This document shows, in pieces, positions 8,960-15,516 of a DNA stretch of 15,516 bases. Numbering within the stretch: the first letter of the stretch is position 1; every line of letters starts with the position of its first letter. This DNA is from Spirochaetaceae bacterium (GTDB lineage Bacteria; Spirochaetota; Spirochaetia; B11-G9). Both the position numbers and the translations under genes were made by a program. The notes under the pieces were generated by a model that was not told the DNA's origin, searched no databases, and was given only the letters and a program-made list of their open reading frames with translations. The stretch lies in contig JAUVLL010000026.1 of NCBI GenBank assembly GCA_030600745.1, positions 1 to 15,516 of the forward strand, given 5' to 3'.

Positions 8960-9553
8960 TTACTTCTTCATAACTCCATTCATAAAAATATCACTAAAAA
9001 CTTTCCAAACACTGGTATAATCGAGTTCTTTATCACTCATTCTATATAGTCTTGACAATCCTTCTACCATCAGGATCTGAATAGTGGCTGCACTCTCAAA
9101 ATCAATTTCCCTTATTTTTCCCGCTTCATAAGCCTTCTTAAGGAGATCCTTGATCCTATCCCGGTTTTCCTCATGTATTGCTAAATAATCTTGCCTTCCT
9201 TTTTCGCTTCGCAGTGCCTCTATCTCTATTTCACCGATAAAATTCGATATCCATTCGTTTGTCAGGTTCTTACTGAGAAAACTTAAACCGGTTTCGAACA
9301 TGGTGCTCCCCGTCATAGCTCCCAGACCTGTCTTCTCCCACATTGAGCGTACCTGCCGTTTATGTTCTTCCAGGATAGCCATGAAAATTTCCCTTTTTGA
9401 CTCAAAGTGCCAGTAAATTCCACCTTTTGTAATTCCTGCTTCCCGGGAGATATCATCTATGGTGCTTGCATGATATCCTTTTTTTTCAAAACACCGCATT
9501 GCTGCATCCAGAATTTCTTTTCTCCGTATTTCTTTTGGTACCTTTGCTGTCAT
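8960..9553 (-). CDS. TetR/AcrR-family transcriptional repressor of the efflux operon
   Basis: A 197-residue TetR-family regulator. The N-terminal DNA-binding domain is clear: helix-turn-helix at about 32-51 (TIDDISREAGITKGGIYWHF), followed by ESKREIF, the classic family signature. The C-terminal part (about 60-197) is the helical ligand-binding and dimerisation domain and is too variable to predict a ligand. The start has GGAG five bases upstream. It is transcribed in the same direction as, and just upstream of, the tolC-like, adaptor and permease genes. Its own promoter overlaps an operator-like palindrome and a related site precedes the next gene. The simplest reading is autorepression plus repression of the pump, relieved by a pump substrate. 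Family assignment is firm; the target is inferred from context. Confidence 0.95.
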   Translation of the reverse strand: MTAKVPKEIRRKEILDAAMRCFEKKGYHASTIDDISREAGITKGGIYWHFESKREIFMAILEEHKRQVRSMWEKTGLGAMTGSTMFETGLSFLSKNLTNEWISNFIGEIEIEALRSEKGRQDYLAIHEENRDRIKDLLKKAYEAGKIREIDFESAATIQILMVEGLSRLYRMSDKELDYTSVWKVFSDIFMNGVMKK

Positions 9554-9561
9554 ATATTCTC

Positions 9562-9614
9562 CATACCGACTGATCAGTTTGTTATAATATATACCACTTA
9601 AAAAAAATTGTCAA
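9562..9614 (-). promoter_or_regulatory. tetR promoter with overlapping operator palindrome
   Basis: On the minus strand TTGACA (9614-9609), a 17-base spacer and TATATT (9591-9586) make a near-consensus sigma70 promoter. Immediately downstream, over the expected start point, 9565-9582 forms an 18-base palindrome centred on GATC (half-sites ACCGACTGA and ACAAACTGA, 7 of 9 matching). It has the size of TetR-family operators. The CATACCGACTG part is repeated before the tolC-like gene. Confidence 0.65.
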
Positions 9615-9666
9615 TAAAAAATGGACATTTCTTTAAAATGAAAAATTAATTGTATTTTTAATATTT

Positions 9667-9719
9667 CGGGCGTTCCCCTCCAATCATTAACGCGTTGGTG
9701 AGATAAAATATTCGATAAA
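9667..9719 (+). repeat. dispersed repeat copy 2, short form
   Basis: CGGGCGTT (9667-9674), then TCCAATCATTAACGCGTTGG (9679-9698) and AGATAAAATATTCGATAAA (9701-9719) match copy 1 at 3117-3253 in the same orientation. The central hairpin segment of copy 1 is replaced by only four bases. It lies between the tetR promoter and the RAYT remnant. The rest of 9615-9795 is AT-rich without a gene. Confidence 0.75.
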
Positions 9720-9757
9720 TCAGGTAAAATTTGAAGTGGCAGAGTGATTTTGGCAGT

Positions 9758-9773
9758 ACTAACAGGTGTTAGT
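9758..9773. repeat. short palindrome upstream of the RAYT gene
   Basis: ACTAACA (9758-9764) and TGTTAGT (9767-9773) are exact inverted repeats around GG, 22 bases before the RAYT start codon. It could be an element-end hairpin or an operator; at seven pairs, chance is possible. Confidence 0.35.
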
Positions 9774-9795
9774 CAAATAACAAAAGGGGAATAAT

Positions 9796-10271
9796 ATGAA
9801 GTATAATTCTGATATTCATCACCGACGGTCAATTCGCCTCAAAGATTATGATTATTCACAGAGGGGACTGTATTTTATAACCATTTGTACACAAAATCGT
9901 TTGTGTTTGTTTGGTGAAATTGTGGGCGGGAATATGGTTCTAAATGAACCTGGAGAAATTGTACAGGAATGTTTATGTGCAATTCCAAATCATTTTCCAC
10001 ATGCAAAATTGGATCAATTTGTCGTAATGCCAAACCACATTCATTGCATTATTGAAATCACCGTAGGGGTACATCAAAAACAATTGGTTCTATTGTAAGA
10101 GGTGTCAAAATTGGTATAACCAAATGGTTTCATAATAATACAGATATTCGGATGGTGTGGCAGCGTAATTATTATGACCATATAATACGAAATGAGAAAT
10201 CTTATCACCAAATTGTGGAATATATACAATCAAATCCTTTAAAATGGCAGGACGATAAATTCAATATATAA
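9796..10271 (+). pseudogene. REP-associated tyrosine transposase (RAYT, Y1/HUH family), frameshifted
   Basis: The N-terminal frame (from 9796) gives RRSIRLKDYDYSQRGLYFIT, CTQNR, and MPNHIHCIIEI, which contains the HUH metal-binding motif (HIH) of Y1 nucleases, but it ends early at TAA 10096-10098. The -1 frame from about 10068 to TAA 10269-10271 continues the same protein: GTSKTIGSIVRG, then VWQRNYYDHIIRNEKSYHQI with the expected catalytic Tyr, then EYIQSNPLKW. The two parts join if one G is restored in the run GGGG at 10066-10069, giving about 158 residues, near or slightly below family size. The start has AAAAGGGGA five bases upstream. RAYTs are single-copy domesticated relatives of IS200/IS605 transposases that act on REP hairpins. 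As written, the gene would give a 100-residue protein without the catalytic tyrosine. A sequencing error in the G-run cannot be excluded. Confidence 0.88.
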
Positions 10272-10358
10272 CCTAAACAACTGAATTCCTGGAAATAGAT
10301 TTACATGGGCTGAAGGTGGTTGTAGAATGATAAATACGATAGGGATGTGTTTCCTGTT

Positions 10359-12401
10359 TCAAATATTCCCCTGAGATTCATACTGCAGCTTATAAAGATT
10401 ATAGTAAATCCCTTTTATATCCAGTAATTCTTCATGTGTCCCAACCTCTTCCAAATGTCCTTTGGCAAGTACAAGAATTTTATCTGCATTTCTAATAGTT
10501 GATAATCTGTGAGCAATAACAAGAGAAGTTCTGTCTTTCATAAGCTCTTCAATGGCTTTTTGGATAAGTTTTTCTGTTTCAGTATCAACATTTCCAGTAG
10601 CTTCATCCAGAATAATAACCTGTGGGTTTTGAGCTATTACCCTGGCAAAGGTGAGCAGCTGACGTTGACCTGTAGACAGATTGGAACCCCGTTCGTTAAG
10701 GATTGTCTGATAACCCTTATCCATCTTTGCTATGAAATGGTCAGACTGTGCCAGTAGGGCTGCTTCTTTGATTTTTTCCTGTGTAAGATTCAGCCCGGTC
10801 TTAATACTTTCTTCAATAGTGCCGGAAAACAGAAAAATATCCTGCTGTACGGGGATTACTGTTTCCCTTAAGTTTTTAAGTTCAAGTTTTTTAATATCAA
10901 TTCCATCAAGGAGGATGGTTCCACTGTTAACATCCCACAATCGTGTAATCAGGTTGGCGATAGTTGTTTTGCCTGCTCCCGTATAGCCTACGATTGCTAC
11001 CTTTTCTCCAGGTTCGACAGTAAAGGATAGATTATTCAGAACAGGTTCATTTTCTTTATAGGCAAATAAGACATCCCTAAACTCAATCTTTCCCTTCACA
11101 GGAGTCTGGAGAGTTTCTGTCCCTTTGTCTTCTATCCGGTCTACATCATCCATAAGAGAGAATATTCTCTCACCACCAGCCATAGCAGACTGAAGAATTG
11201 TAAATTTCTCGGCAAAATCCATTATAGGCCTGTAAAACTTCTGAATCAGGTCAATAAAAGCTATTAAAATTCCCAAAGAAAGAGCATGTTTCAACAGATT
11301 CCCTGCACCAAAATAGATTATCACAGATATTGAAACTGCTGTAAAAAGATTCATTAGGGGTTTAAATGTGGCAAATACATACATTTCAGATAGATTGGCT
11401 TTTAACAGAGTTTTATTTTTTTTATTAAATTCCTTTCTATTTGCCTCTTCCCTTCCAAACATCTGAACAATATCCATACCTGAAATATGTTCAGAAAGGA
11501 ATGTATTTACGCTGGAAACTGCCTGCCGAACACTTCTATAAGCATTTCGAGCAACAATTCGAAAAAAGTATGTTGCAATAAAAACAGGGGGAATACTTAA
11601 AACTGTTATTAAAGCAAGTCGGGTATCCAAATAGAATAGTGTTATAAGAACTCCGGCAACCAAAGAAAAATCTTTAAGTACAGATGTAGCAACAGAAGTA
11701 AAAAAATCATTTATTGTTTCAACATCGTTTGTAATTTTGGTAACAAGACTACCAATTGGAGTTTTACCCAGGAAATTCAAAGACTGTCTTACTGTATGAT
11801 TATACAACTTAAGACGAATATCCTCCATCACTTTTTGGCCAGTATAAGCCATCAGATAGACCTGTAGAAATGTAAATATCAATCCGCCAATCAGAAGGCC
11901 AAGATAGATAAGACCTCTGCTTTTTACTGCGTTTATATCTGATTCCCTGATTATTCTTCTTTCCCTGATTGAAAGATTATTAAGATCTTCAAGGCCTATA
12001 ATAATATATTCACCGGATAGTTCTATTTTACTTTTATTATCCTGAATAAGCTTAATAAGCTCGGTATTATCTGTACGTTTGGTAATATAATACTCGGAGG
12101 GTATTTTCAAAGATTTATCAGTAAAATATACATACTCAGGAAGTTCTATAACAATTTTATTTCTGTCAATTTTACCTAATATTTCCCGGGAAGTTTCTGT
12201 ATTTTTAACCCGTGAATATGTTACCAATATATTTTCATCGATAGTTTTCTGCATTATTACAGGCATCATCAGCTCGGCAGCAGTTGCAAAAAAGAGAGCC
12301 GTTACGGCGATAATTACATGGAACTTATAGGGTTTTGTAAACCCCAGCAGGCGCTTCATTATTACAGGGTCATAGTTTTTTATTATTTCTTCCTGTTTCA
12401 A
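10359..12401 (-). CDS. heterodimeric ABC exporter subunit, consensus Walker B, with extracytoplasmic insert
   Basis: Inner-membrane exporter half-transporter (6-TM domain plus ATPase), 680 residues. TM1 is at about 28-50 and TM2 at 163-185. Between them is an insert of about 100 polar residues (62-160) on the outer face, not found in ordinary ABC exporters; the size resembles Bacillus BmrD/YheH-type subunits. ATPase motifs: Walker A GYTGAGKT 472-479, Q-loop VQQD 518-521, signature LSTGQ 575-579 (T for the usual second G), Walker B VIILDE 595-600 with catalytic E600, and H-loop H631. The start is TTG at 12401, overlapping the upstream stop as TTGA, with AGGAGG seven bases before it; no ATG occurs until residue 15. 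It is co-transcribed with and should pair with the 12398-14143 product. Substrate unknown; multidrug or lipid export are the usual guesses. Confidence 0.93.
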   Translation of the reverse strand: MKQEEIIKNYDPVIMKRLLGFTKPYKFHVIIAVTALFFATAAELMMPVIMQKTIDENILVTYSRVKNTETSREILGKIDRNKIVIELPEYVYFTDKSLKIPSEYYITKRTDNTELIKLIQDNKSKIELSGEYIIIGLEDLNNLSIRERRIIRESDINAVKSRGLIYLGLLIGGLIFTFLQVYLMAYTGQKVMEDIRLKLYNHTVRQSLNFLGKTPIGSLVTKITNDVETINDFFTSVATSVLKDFSLVAGVLITLFYLDTRLALITVLSIPPVFIATYFFRIVARNAYRSVRQAVSSVNTFLSEHISGMDIVQMFGREEANRKEFNKKNKTLLKANLSEMYVFATFKPLMNLFTAVSISVIIYFGAGNLLKHALSLGILIAFIDLIQKFYRPIMDFAEKFTILQSAMAGGERIFSLMDDVDRIEDKGTETLQTPVKGKIEFRDVLFAYKENEPVLNNLSFTVEPGEKVAIVGYTGAGKTTIANLITRLWDVNSGTILLDGIDIKKLELKNLRETVIPVQQDIFLFSGTIEESIKTGLNLTQEKIKEAALLAQSDHFIAKMDKGYQTILNERGSNLSTGQRQLLTFARVIAQNPQVIILDEATGNVDTETEKLIQKAIEELMKDRTSLVIAHRLSTIRNADKILVLAKGHLEEVGTHEELLDIKGIYYNLYKLQYESQGNI

Positions 12402-14143
12402 GCTTCAGCCTCCTGGAGTATAGCTATTTCCCTATAAAAGCCTTCAGTTTTGTACAATTCTTTATGTGTGCCTTTTTGGATAATCCTTCCCTTATCAATA
12501 ACTATAATGTTATCTGTATGAAACAGTGTAGAAACCCTGTGGGAAACCAGAATATTGGTTTTCCCCTTTCGCACCTTTAAAAATCCCTTAAGGATTTTCT
12601 CTTCTGTTGCTGTGTCAACAGAAGAGAAAGCATCATCCAGAATAAGGATGGATGGATCCATTATCATGGCTCTTGAAATTGCTATTCGCTGTTTCTGTCC
12701 ACCGGAAAGGGTTATCCCCCTCTCACCAACTTCTGTTTCCCAGCCTCCTGGGAAATCATTTAGATCTTTACTTATAGTAGAAAGATCTGCCATTTCCATA
12801 ATTTTTGAATCCTCAGCATCAGGTTTTCCAAACTTGATATTCTCTTTAATAGTGGAAGAAAAAAGAAAAGTATCCTGAGGTACAAAACCAATAGAGGATC
12901 TAAGTTCTGAAAGTTTGAACTCTCTGATATCAGTATTACCAATAAAAACAGTCCCTGAAGGGGGATCAATCAGCCGTGGCAGCAAACGTATAAATGTAGA
13001 TTTCCCTGAACCTGTTCTACCAAGGATACCAAGAGTAGTTCCTTTTGGAATAATAAGATCTATAGATTCGAGGGTCTTATCTTCACCTGCACCCTTATCG
13101 GATCCTGAATATGAAAAATCCATATTTTTGATTGTTATATCCCCTGTTATATTATTTTCTTTAGGGAATTCGGTCGATTTTATTTCTGCCTCCTGATTAA
13201 GAATCTCATTTATTCTGGAGAGGGAAGCCGAACCTCTTTGCAATATATTAACTGTAAATCCCATTCCCATGAGTGGCCAGGTAAGCATTGTTAAATAGCT
13301 AATTAAAGCTACAAAATCTCCAGGAGTTATCGATTGTTCTATTACGGCTATTCCTCCAAATGTAAAAAGCAGCATAATGGAGATTCCGGAAATAAAGTTT
13401 ATCAGTGGGAAAAAAAAGCCCCATAACCTGACCAGACGCATATTGCTGTTTTTATACTCTTCATTTGTTTTAAAAAATTTCTTTTGGAAATAATCTTCCC
13501 TGGCAAAAGATTTTATAACTCTGATACCTGATAAAGTTTCCTGAACATTTTCTGTTAACCTTGAAAATCCCTCCTGCACGGCTTTGAAATAGCGGCGTAT
13601 AAACTTTCCGGCAGACAGTACAAGGATTGTAATTACAGGAAGAGGAATAACGGATATTGCCGCTAATTTTGGATATTCTGAAAAAATAATGAAAAGAATT
13701 GCCACAGTAAGAAAAGTTGCATCTATAAATGCCACAACAGCTATTCCCGTAGCCATACGAACTGCCCTCATATCATTTGTTGCCCGAGCCATTAGATCTC
13801 CGGTTTTAGTTCGACCAAAAAAAGAAGAAGACAATGTTAACAGATGGCTGAATAGTTTGGATCTTAAATCTCTTTCAATTCTTCTTGCCGCCCCTACAAT
13901 AAAGAAACGCCAGCCAAATCTGGCTATAGCAACGCCAAGGGCTATAGTCATAATAATTATTACAGTTTCTCCAACAAACCGGAGAGAAAAGCCTTTGGTA
14001 CTTATATAGTCGATGACCCTTTTCATTAACCTCGGAATGTAAAGTTCTCCGGCATCTACAAGAATAAGACTTAATAAGCCCATTAGATAATAGTATTTAT
14101 ATTTTTTTACCATTGGGATAAGGGTTTTGAACTCTTTAAGCAT
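12398..14143 (-). CDS. heterodimeric ABC exporter subunit, degenerate Walker B
   Basis: First gene of the exporter pair, 581 residues: N-terminal six-helix membrane domain (about 15-305, with coupling-helix segments around 110-130 and 210-225) and C-terminal ATPase. Seen: Walker A GRTGSGKS 375-382, Q-loop Q423, intact signature LSGGQ 479-483, Walker B ILILDD 499-504 with Asp504 where the catalytic Glu should be, and H-loop H535. Asp at this place marks the non-hydrolysing site of heterodimeric exporters (TM287/288, BmrCD, LmrCD groups). It fits the altered signature of the partner, which faces the same site. ATG start with AGGGA eight bases upstream. The operon is divergent from the nitroreductase gene, with a plausible promoter at 14208-14236. 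The stop overlaps the partner start by four bases. Confidence 0.94.
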   Translation of the reverse strand: MLKEFKTLIPMVKKYKYYYLMGLLSLILVDAGELYIPRLMKRVIDYISTKGFSLRFVGETVIIIMTIALGVAIARFGWRFFIVGAARRIERDLRSKLFSHLLTLSSSFFGRTKTGDLMARATNDMRAVRMATGIAVVAFIDATFLTVAILFIIFSEYPKLAAISVIPLPVITILVLSAGKFIRRYFKAVQEGFSRLTENVQETLSGIRVIKSFAREDYFQKKFFKTNEEYKNSNMRLVRLWGFFFPLINFISGISIMLLFTFGGIAVIEQSITPGDFVALISYLTMLTWPLMGMGFTVNILQRGSASLSRINEILNQEAEIKSTEFPKENNITGDITIKNMDFSYSGSDKGAGEDKTLESIDLIIPKGTTLGILGRTGSGKSTFIRLLPRLIDPPSGTVFIGNTDIREFKLSELRSSIGFVPQDTFLFSSTIKENIKFGKPDAEDSKIMEMADLSTISKDLNDFPGGWETEVGERGITLSGGQKQRIAISRAMIMDPSILILDDAFSSVDTATEEKILKGFLKVRKGKTNILVSHRVSTLFHTDNIIVIDKGRIIQKGTHKELYKTEGFYREIAILQEAEA

Positions 14144-14207
14144 ACAGATATTCCCTGGGCAATAAAATAGATGATAAACAGAATATTATTAGTGACTGCA
14201 TTGCTCT

Positions 14208-14236
14208 AATATATCAGAAAGAGAAAATAAATTGAA
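14208..14236 (-). promoter_or_regulatory. candidate promoter of the ABC exporter operon
   Basis: Minus strand: TTCAAT (14236-14231), 17-base spacer, TATATT (14213-14208), with TGA directly before the -10 box giving an extended -10 (TGnTATATT). It lies about 65 bases before the start codon of the first exporter gene. The -35 is imperfect (4 of 6). Confidence 0.5.
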
Positions 14237-14296
14237 CATATTTTTTTTATTGTAAAAGAAAGATTGAAGCAAATTACGGATAATACCGGCTTTTCC

Positions 14297-14348
14297 TTGA
14301 ATTATAATAGTGAAACCCTTAGTATAATGAAAGGAAGACAGGGGAGGA
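14297..14348 (+). promoter_or_regulatory. candidate promoter and ribosome binding site of the nitroreductase gene
   Basis: A perfect TATAAT (14323-14328) lies 27 bases before the ATG, with TTGAAT (14297-14302) upstream at a long 20-base spacing. A second TATAAT (14303-14308) has no good -35. GGGGAGGA (14341-14348), seven bases before the ATG at 14356, is a strong Shine-Dalgarno. Start choice is therefore firm; the exact promoter is not. Confidence 0.5.
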
Positions 14349-14355
14349 TAGTACT

Positions 14356-14925
14356 ATGATAAAAGATTTGGTTCTTAAAAACAGATCCTACAGAAGGTTT
14401 CATGAAGATTATATAATTGACTCTCAAATATTACTGGATTTTGTAGCTCTGGCAAGGATAACACCCTCCGCTGCTAACAGACAGCCCCTAAAGTATATTC
14501 TATCAAATACTTCGGATAAAAATATAAAAATTTTTGAAACTCTTGCCTGGGCCGGATATCTTACAGACTGGTCCGGACCGGAACCCGGAGAACGCCCTTC
14601 AGCATACATTGTTGTACTCGGAGATACAGAAATCGATAGGGAATATCTGGATGTTAATGCTGGAATTGCAATGCAGTCAATTCTTCTGGGAGCAGTGGAG
14701 AAGGAACTGGGAGGCTGTATTTTTGCCGCTATTAATCGGGAACAGCTGGCTGAGGATCTGAATATATCCGGGCGTTATAAGATTCTCAATGTTGTTGCTC
14801 TGGGGAAGCCAAAAGAGAAAATTATTATTGATGACATTGTCGGTGACGACATAAAATACTGGAGAGACAAAGACTCGAATCATCATGTTCCGAAGCGGAG
14901 GGTAGAAGAACTGATATTGCCTTAG
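14356..14925 (+). CDS. nitroreductase-family flavoprotein
   Basis: A 189-residue member of the FMN-dependent nitroreductase/oxidoreductase fold, cytoplasmic, working as a homodimer in known relatives. Seen: RSYRRF at 10-15, the N-terminal FMN-phosphate-binding arginines; PSAANRQP at 37-44, the flavin/substrate loop; VNAGIAMQSILLGAVEKELGGC at about 100-121, the conserved dimer helix (full family form [D/N].G...Q...L.A...GLG.C); and VVALGKPKE at 146-154, the C-terminal flavin-contact strand. The length is at the short end of the family. Substrate (nitro compound, quinone, enone, or flavin reduction itself) cannot be read from sequence. It is divergent from the ABC exporter operon over a 212-base shared intergenic region, which may mean common control. 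The following gene is 206 bases away and probably separate. Confidence 0.9.
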   Translation: MIKDLVLKNRSYRRFHEDYIIDSQILLDFVALARITPSAANRQPLKYILSNTSDKNIKIFETLAWAGYLTDWSGPEPGERPSAYIVVLGDTEIDREYLDVNAGIAMQSILLGAVEKELGGCIFAAINREQLAEDLNISGRYKILNVVALGKPKEKIIIDDIVGDDIKYWRDKDSNHHVPKRRVEELILP

Positions 14926-14951
14926 ATAAAAATAGCTTGAGATATTTTTAT
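14926..14951 (+). terminator. AT-only hairpin after the nitroreductase gene
   Basis: ATAAAAATA (14926-14934) and TATTTTTAT (14943-14951) are perfect inverted repeats around an 8-base loop, starting directly after the stop codon. The stem has no GC pairs, so as an intrinsic terminator it is weak. The rest of 14952-15131 shows only AT-rich sequence, a TTGACA at 15104-15109 without a matching -10 box, and the Shine-Dalgarno of the next gene. Confidence 0.3.
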
Positions 14952-15131
14952 TGTAAAATTTTGAAATAATGTTAAAATAAAGTAAATAGTGCATCATATG
15001 AAGTTACTTCCAGTGATTTTTTGTTCATTTACAGCATATCAGCAGTTCATTTGCAGTAGATATGAGATTGGAAATCGCCTGATAATTGAGCTTAGCAAAT
15101 GAATTGACATTTTATAAAGAGGTGTTAATTT

Positions 15132-15516
15132 ATGAAAATCAGGAATTTATTTCCCATTATCCTTTTCCTTACTGCTGCCGCTCTTTTCCCACAGGATTCC
15201 AGTGTGTTTTCTCTCAATCTGACCCCTGGGTTCACTGTGCCCCTTGGAAGGGATACCGATGCGTTTGATTATGGCGGAGGTATTTCACTTTCAGGGCAGT
15301 TAGGTATCCCCTCGTTACCTTTTCTGTATATGGAAGGAGGTGCGGGATTCAGTGTATCTTCGTTAAAGATTGCTTCAGGAGAAACGACCGACGTTACTGC
15401 CATGTATCTAATTTCTCCACGGGCTGGATTAGGATTAAATTTTGAACTCTTCCCTAAATTAAGTCTCGGTGCCAAAATCCATGGAGGTTATTACTATGGA
15501 TTTCTGGATGGTTCGG
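15132..15516 (+). CDS. secreted, probably outer-membrane beta-barrel protein, 3'-truncated by window edge
   Basis: I do not recognise a named family. The frame is open from ATG 15132 to the window end (128 codons). An AGAGGTG lies about 8 bases upstream. The N-terminus (MKIRNLF, then a hydrophobic run IILFLTAAALF, then PQDS) is a Sec signal peptide with cleavage near residues 19-22. The mature part has alternating polar/hydrophobic strands rich in Gly, Ser and aromatic residues: FSLNLTPGFTVPLG, YGGGISLSGQLG, FLYMEGGAGFSV, YLISPRAGLGLNF and LSLGAKIHGGYYYGF. These look like amphipathic strands of a small outer-membrane barrel, a common type of hypothetical protein in spirochaetes. No catalytic motif is visible. 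Size and C-terminus are unknown. Confidence 0.75.
   Translation, partial: MKIRNLFPIILFLTAAALFPQDSSVFSLNLTPGFTVPLGRDTDAFDYGGGISLSGQLGIPSLPFLYMEGGAGFSVSSLKIASGETTDVTAMYLISPRAGLGLNFELFPKLSLGAKIHGGYYYGFLDGS

Noticed and set aside
10074..10083. Programmed -1 frameshift in the RAYT gene at the CAAAAAC run
   Set aside because: Only five A are present, not a full slippery heptamer, and no clear stimulatory structure was seen. The conserved GTSKTIGSIVRG frame begins upstream of the A-run, placing the lesion at the G-run instead.
12555..13196. Plus-strand open frames inside the 581-residue ABC gene
   Set aside because: They are antisense shadows of the ATPase motifs on the minus strand, without ribosome binding sites or family resemblance.
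15104..15131. TTGACA at 15104-15109 as promoter of the final gene
   Set aside because: No -10 box lies 16-18 bases downstream, where the start codon already sits; a TATAAA at 15113-15118 is too close.

Overview
The window comes from a Gram-negative (diderm) bacterium with a fairly AT-rich genome. It carries a complete tripartite RND/TolC efflux system, a lipoprotein adaptor with a relaxed lipobox, and the start of a secreted protein that looks like an outer-membrane barrel. The protein styles (MalQ, solitary TrpB, the barrel protein) resemble free-living Spirochaetes. That placement is an impression from sequence feel, not a proof.

Layout. 1-1146 (+): C-terminal three quarters of 4-alpha-glucanotransferase (malQ), overlapping by 11 bases a SAM-dependent methyltransferase (1136-1753, +). 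A short hairpin at the stop of that gene separates it from a convergent, solitary tryptophan synthase beta gene (1782-2993, -) with its own sigma70-type promoter. 2994-3291 is intergenic and holds a perfect 24-bp inverted repeat of the 'GTAGGGGCG' REP type plus one copy of a dispersed repeat. 3292-9553 (-) is a four-gene efflux module in transcription order tetR, tolC-like, membrane-fusion lipoprotein, RND permease. Two similar TetR operator candidates lie in front of tetR and of the tolC-like gene. A second copy of the dispersed repeat (9667-9719) lies just beyond the tetR promoter, so the efflux module is bracketed by direct repeats.

9796-10271 (+) is a REP-associated tyrosine transposase (RAYT) gene broken by one frameshift at a run of four G. 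10359-14143 (-) is a two-gene operon for a heterodimeric ABC exporter. The two subunits carry complementary defects that define one degenerate and one competent ATP site, and one subunit has an extra domain of about 100 residues outside the membrane. A nitroreductase-family gene (14356-14925, +) diverges from it. The window ends in the first 128 codons of a secreted, probably outer-membrane protein (15132-15516, +).

Functionally the core is export: two independent efflux systems (a proton-driven RND pump under TetR control and an ATP-driven heterodimeric exporter) sit on either side of a decayed RAYT and its probable REP-type repeats, with metabolic genes at the edges. I see no defence island, CRISPR array, phage or clearly new system. 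The most unusual material is the repeat/RAYT set around the RND module.
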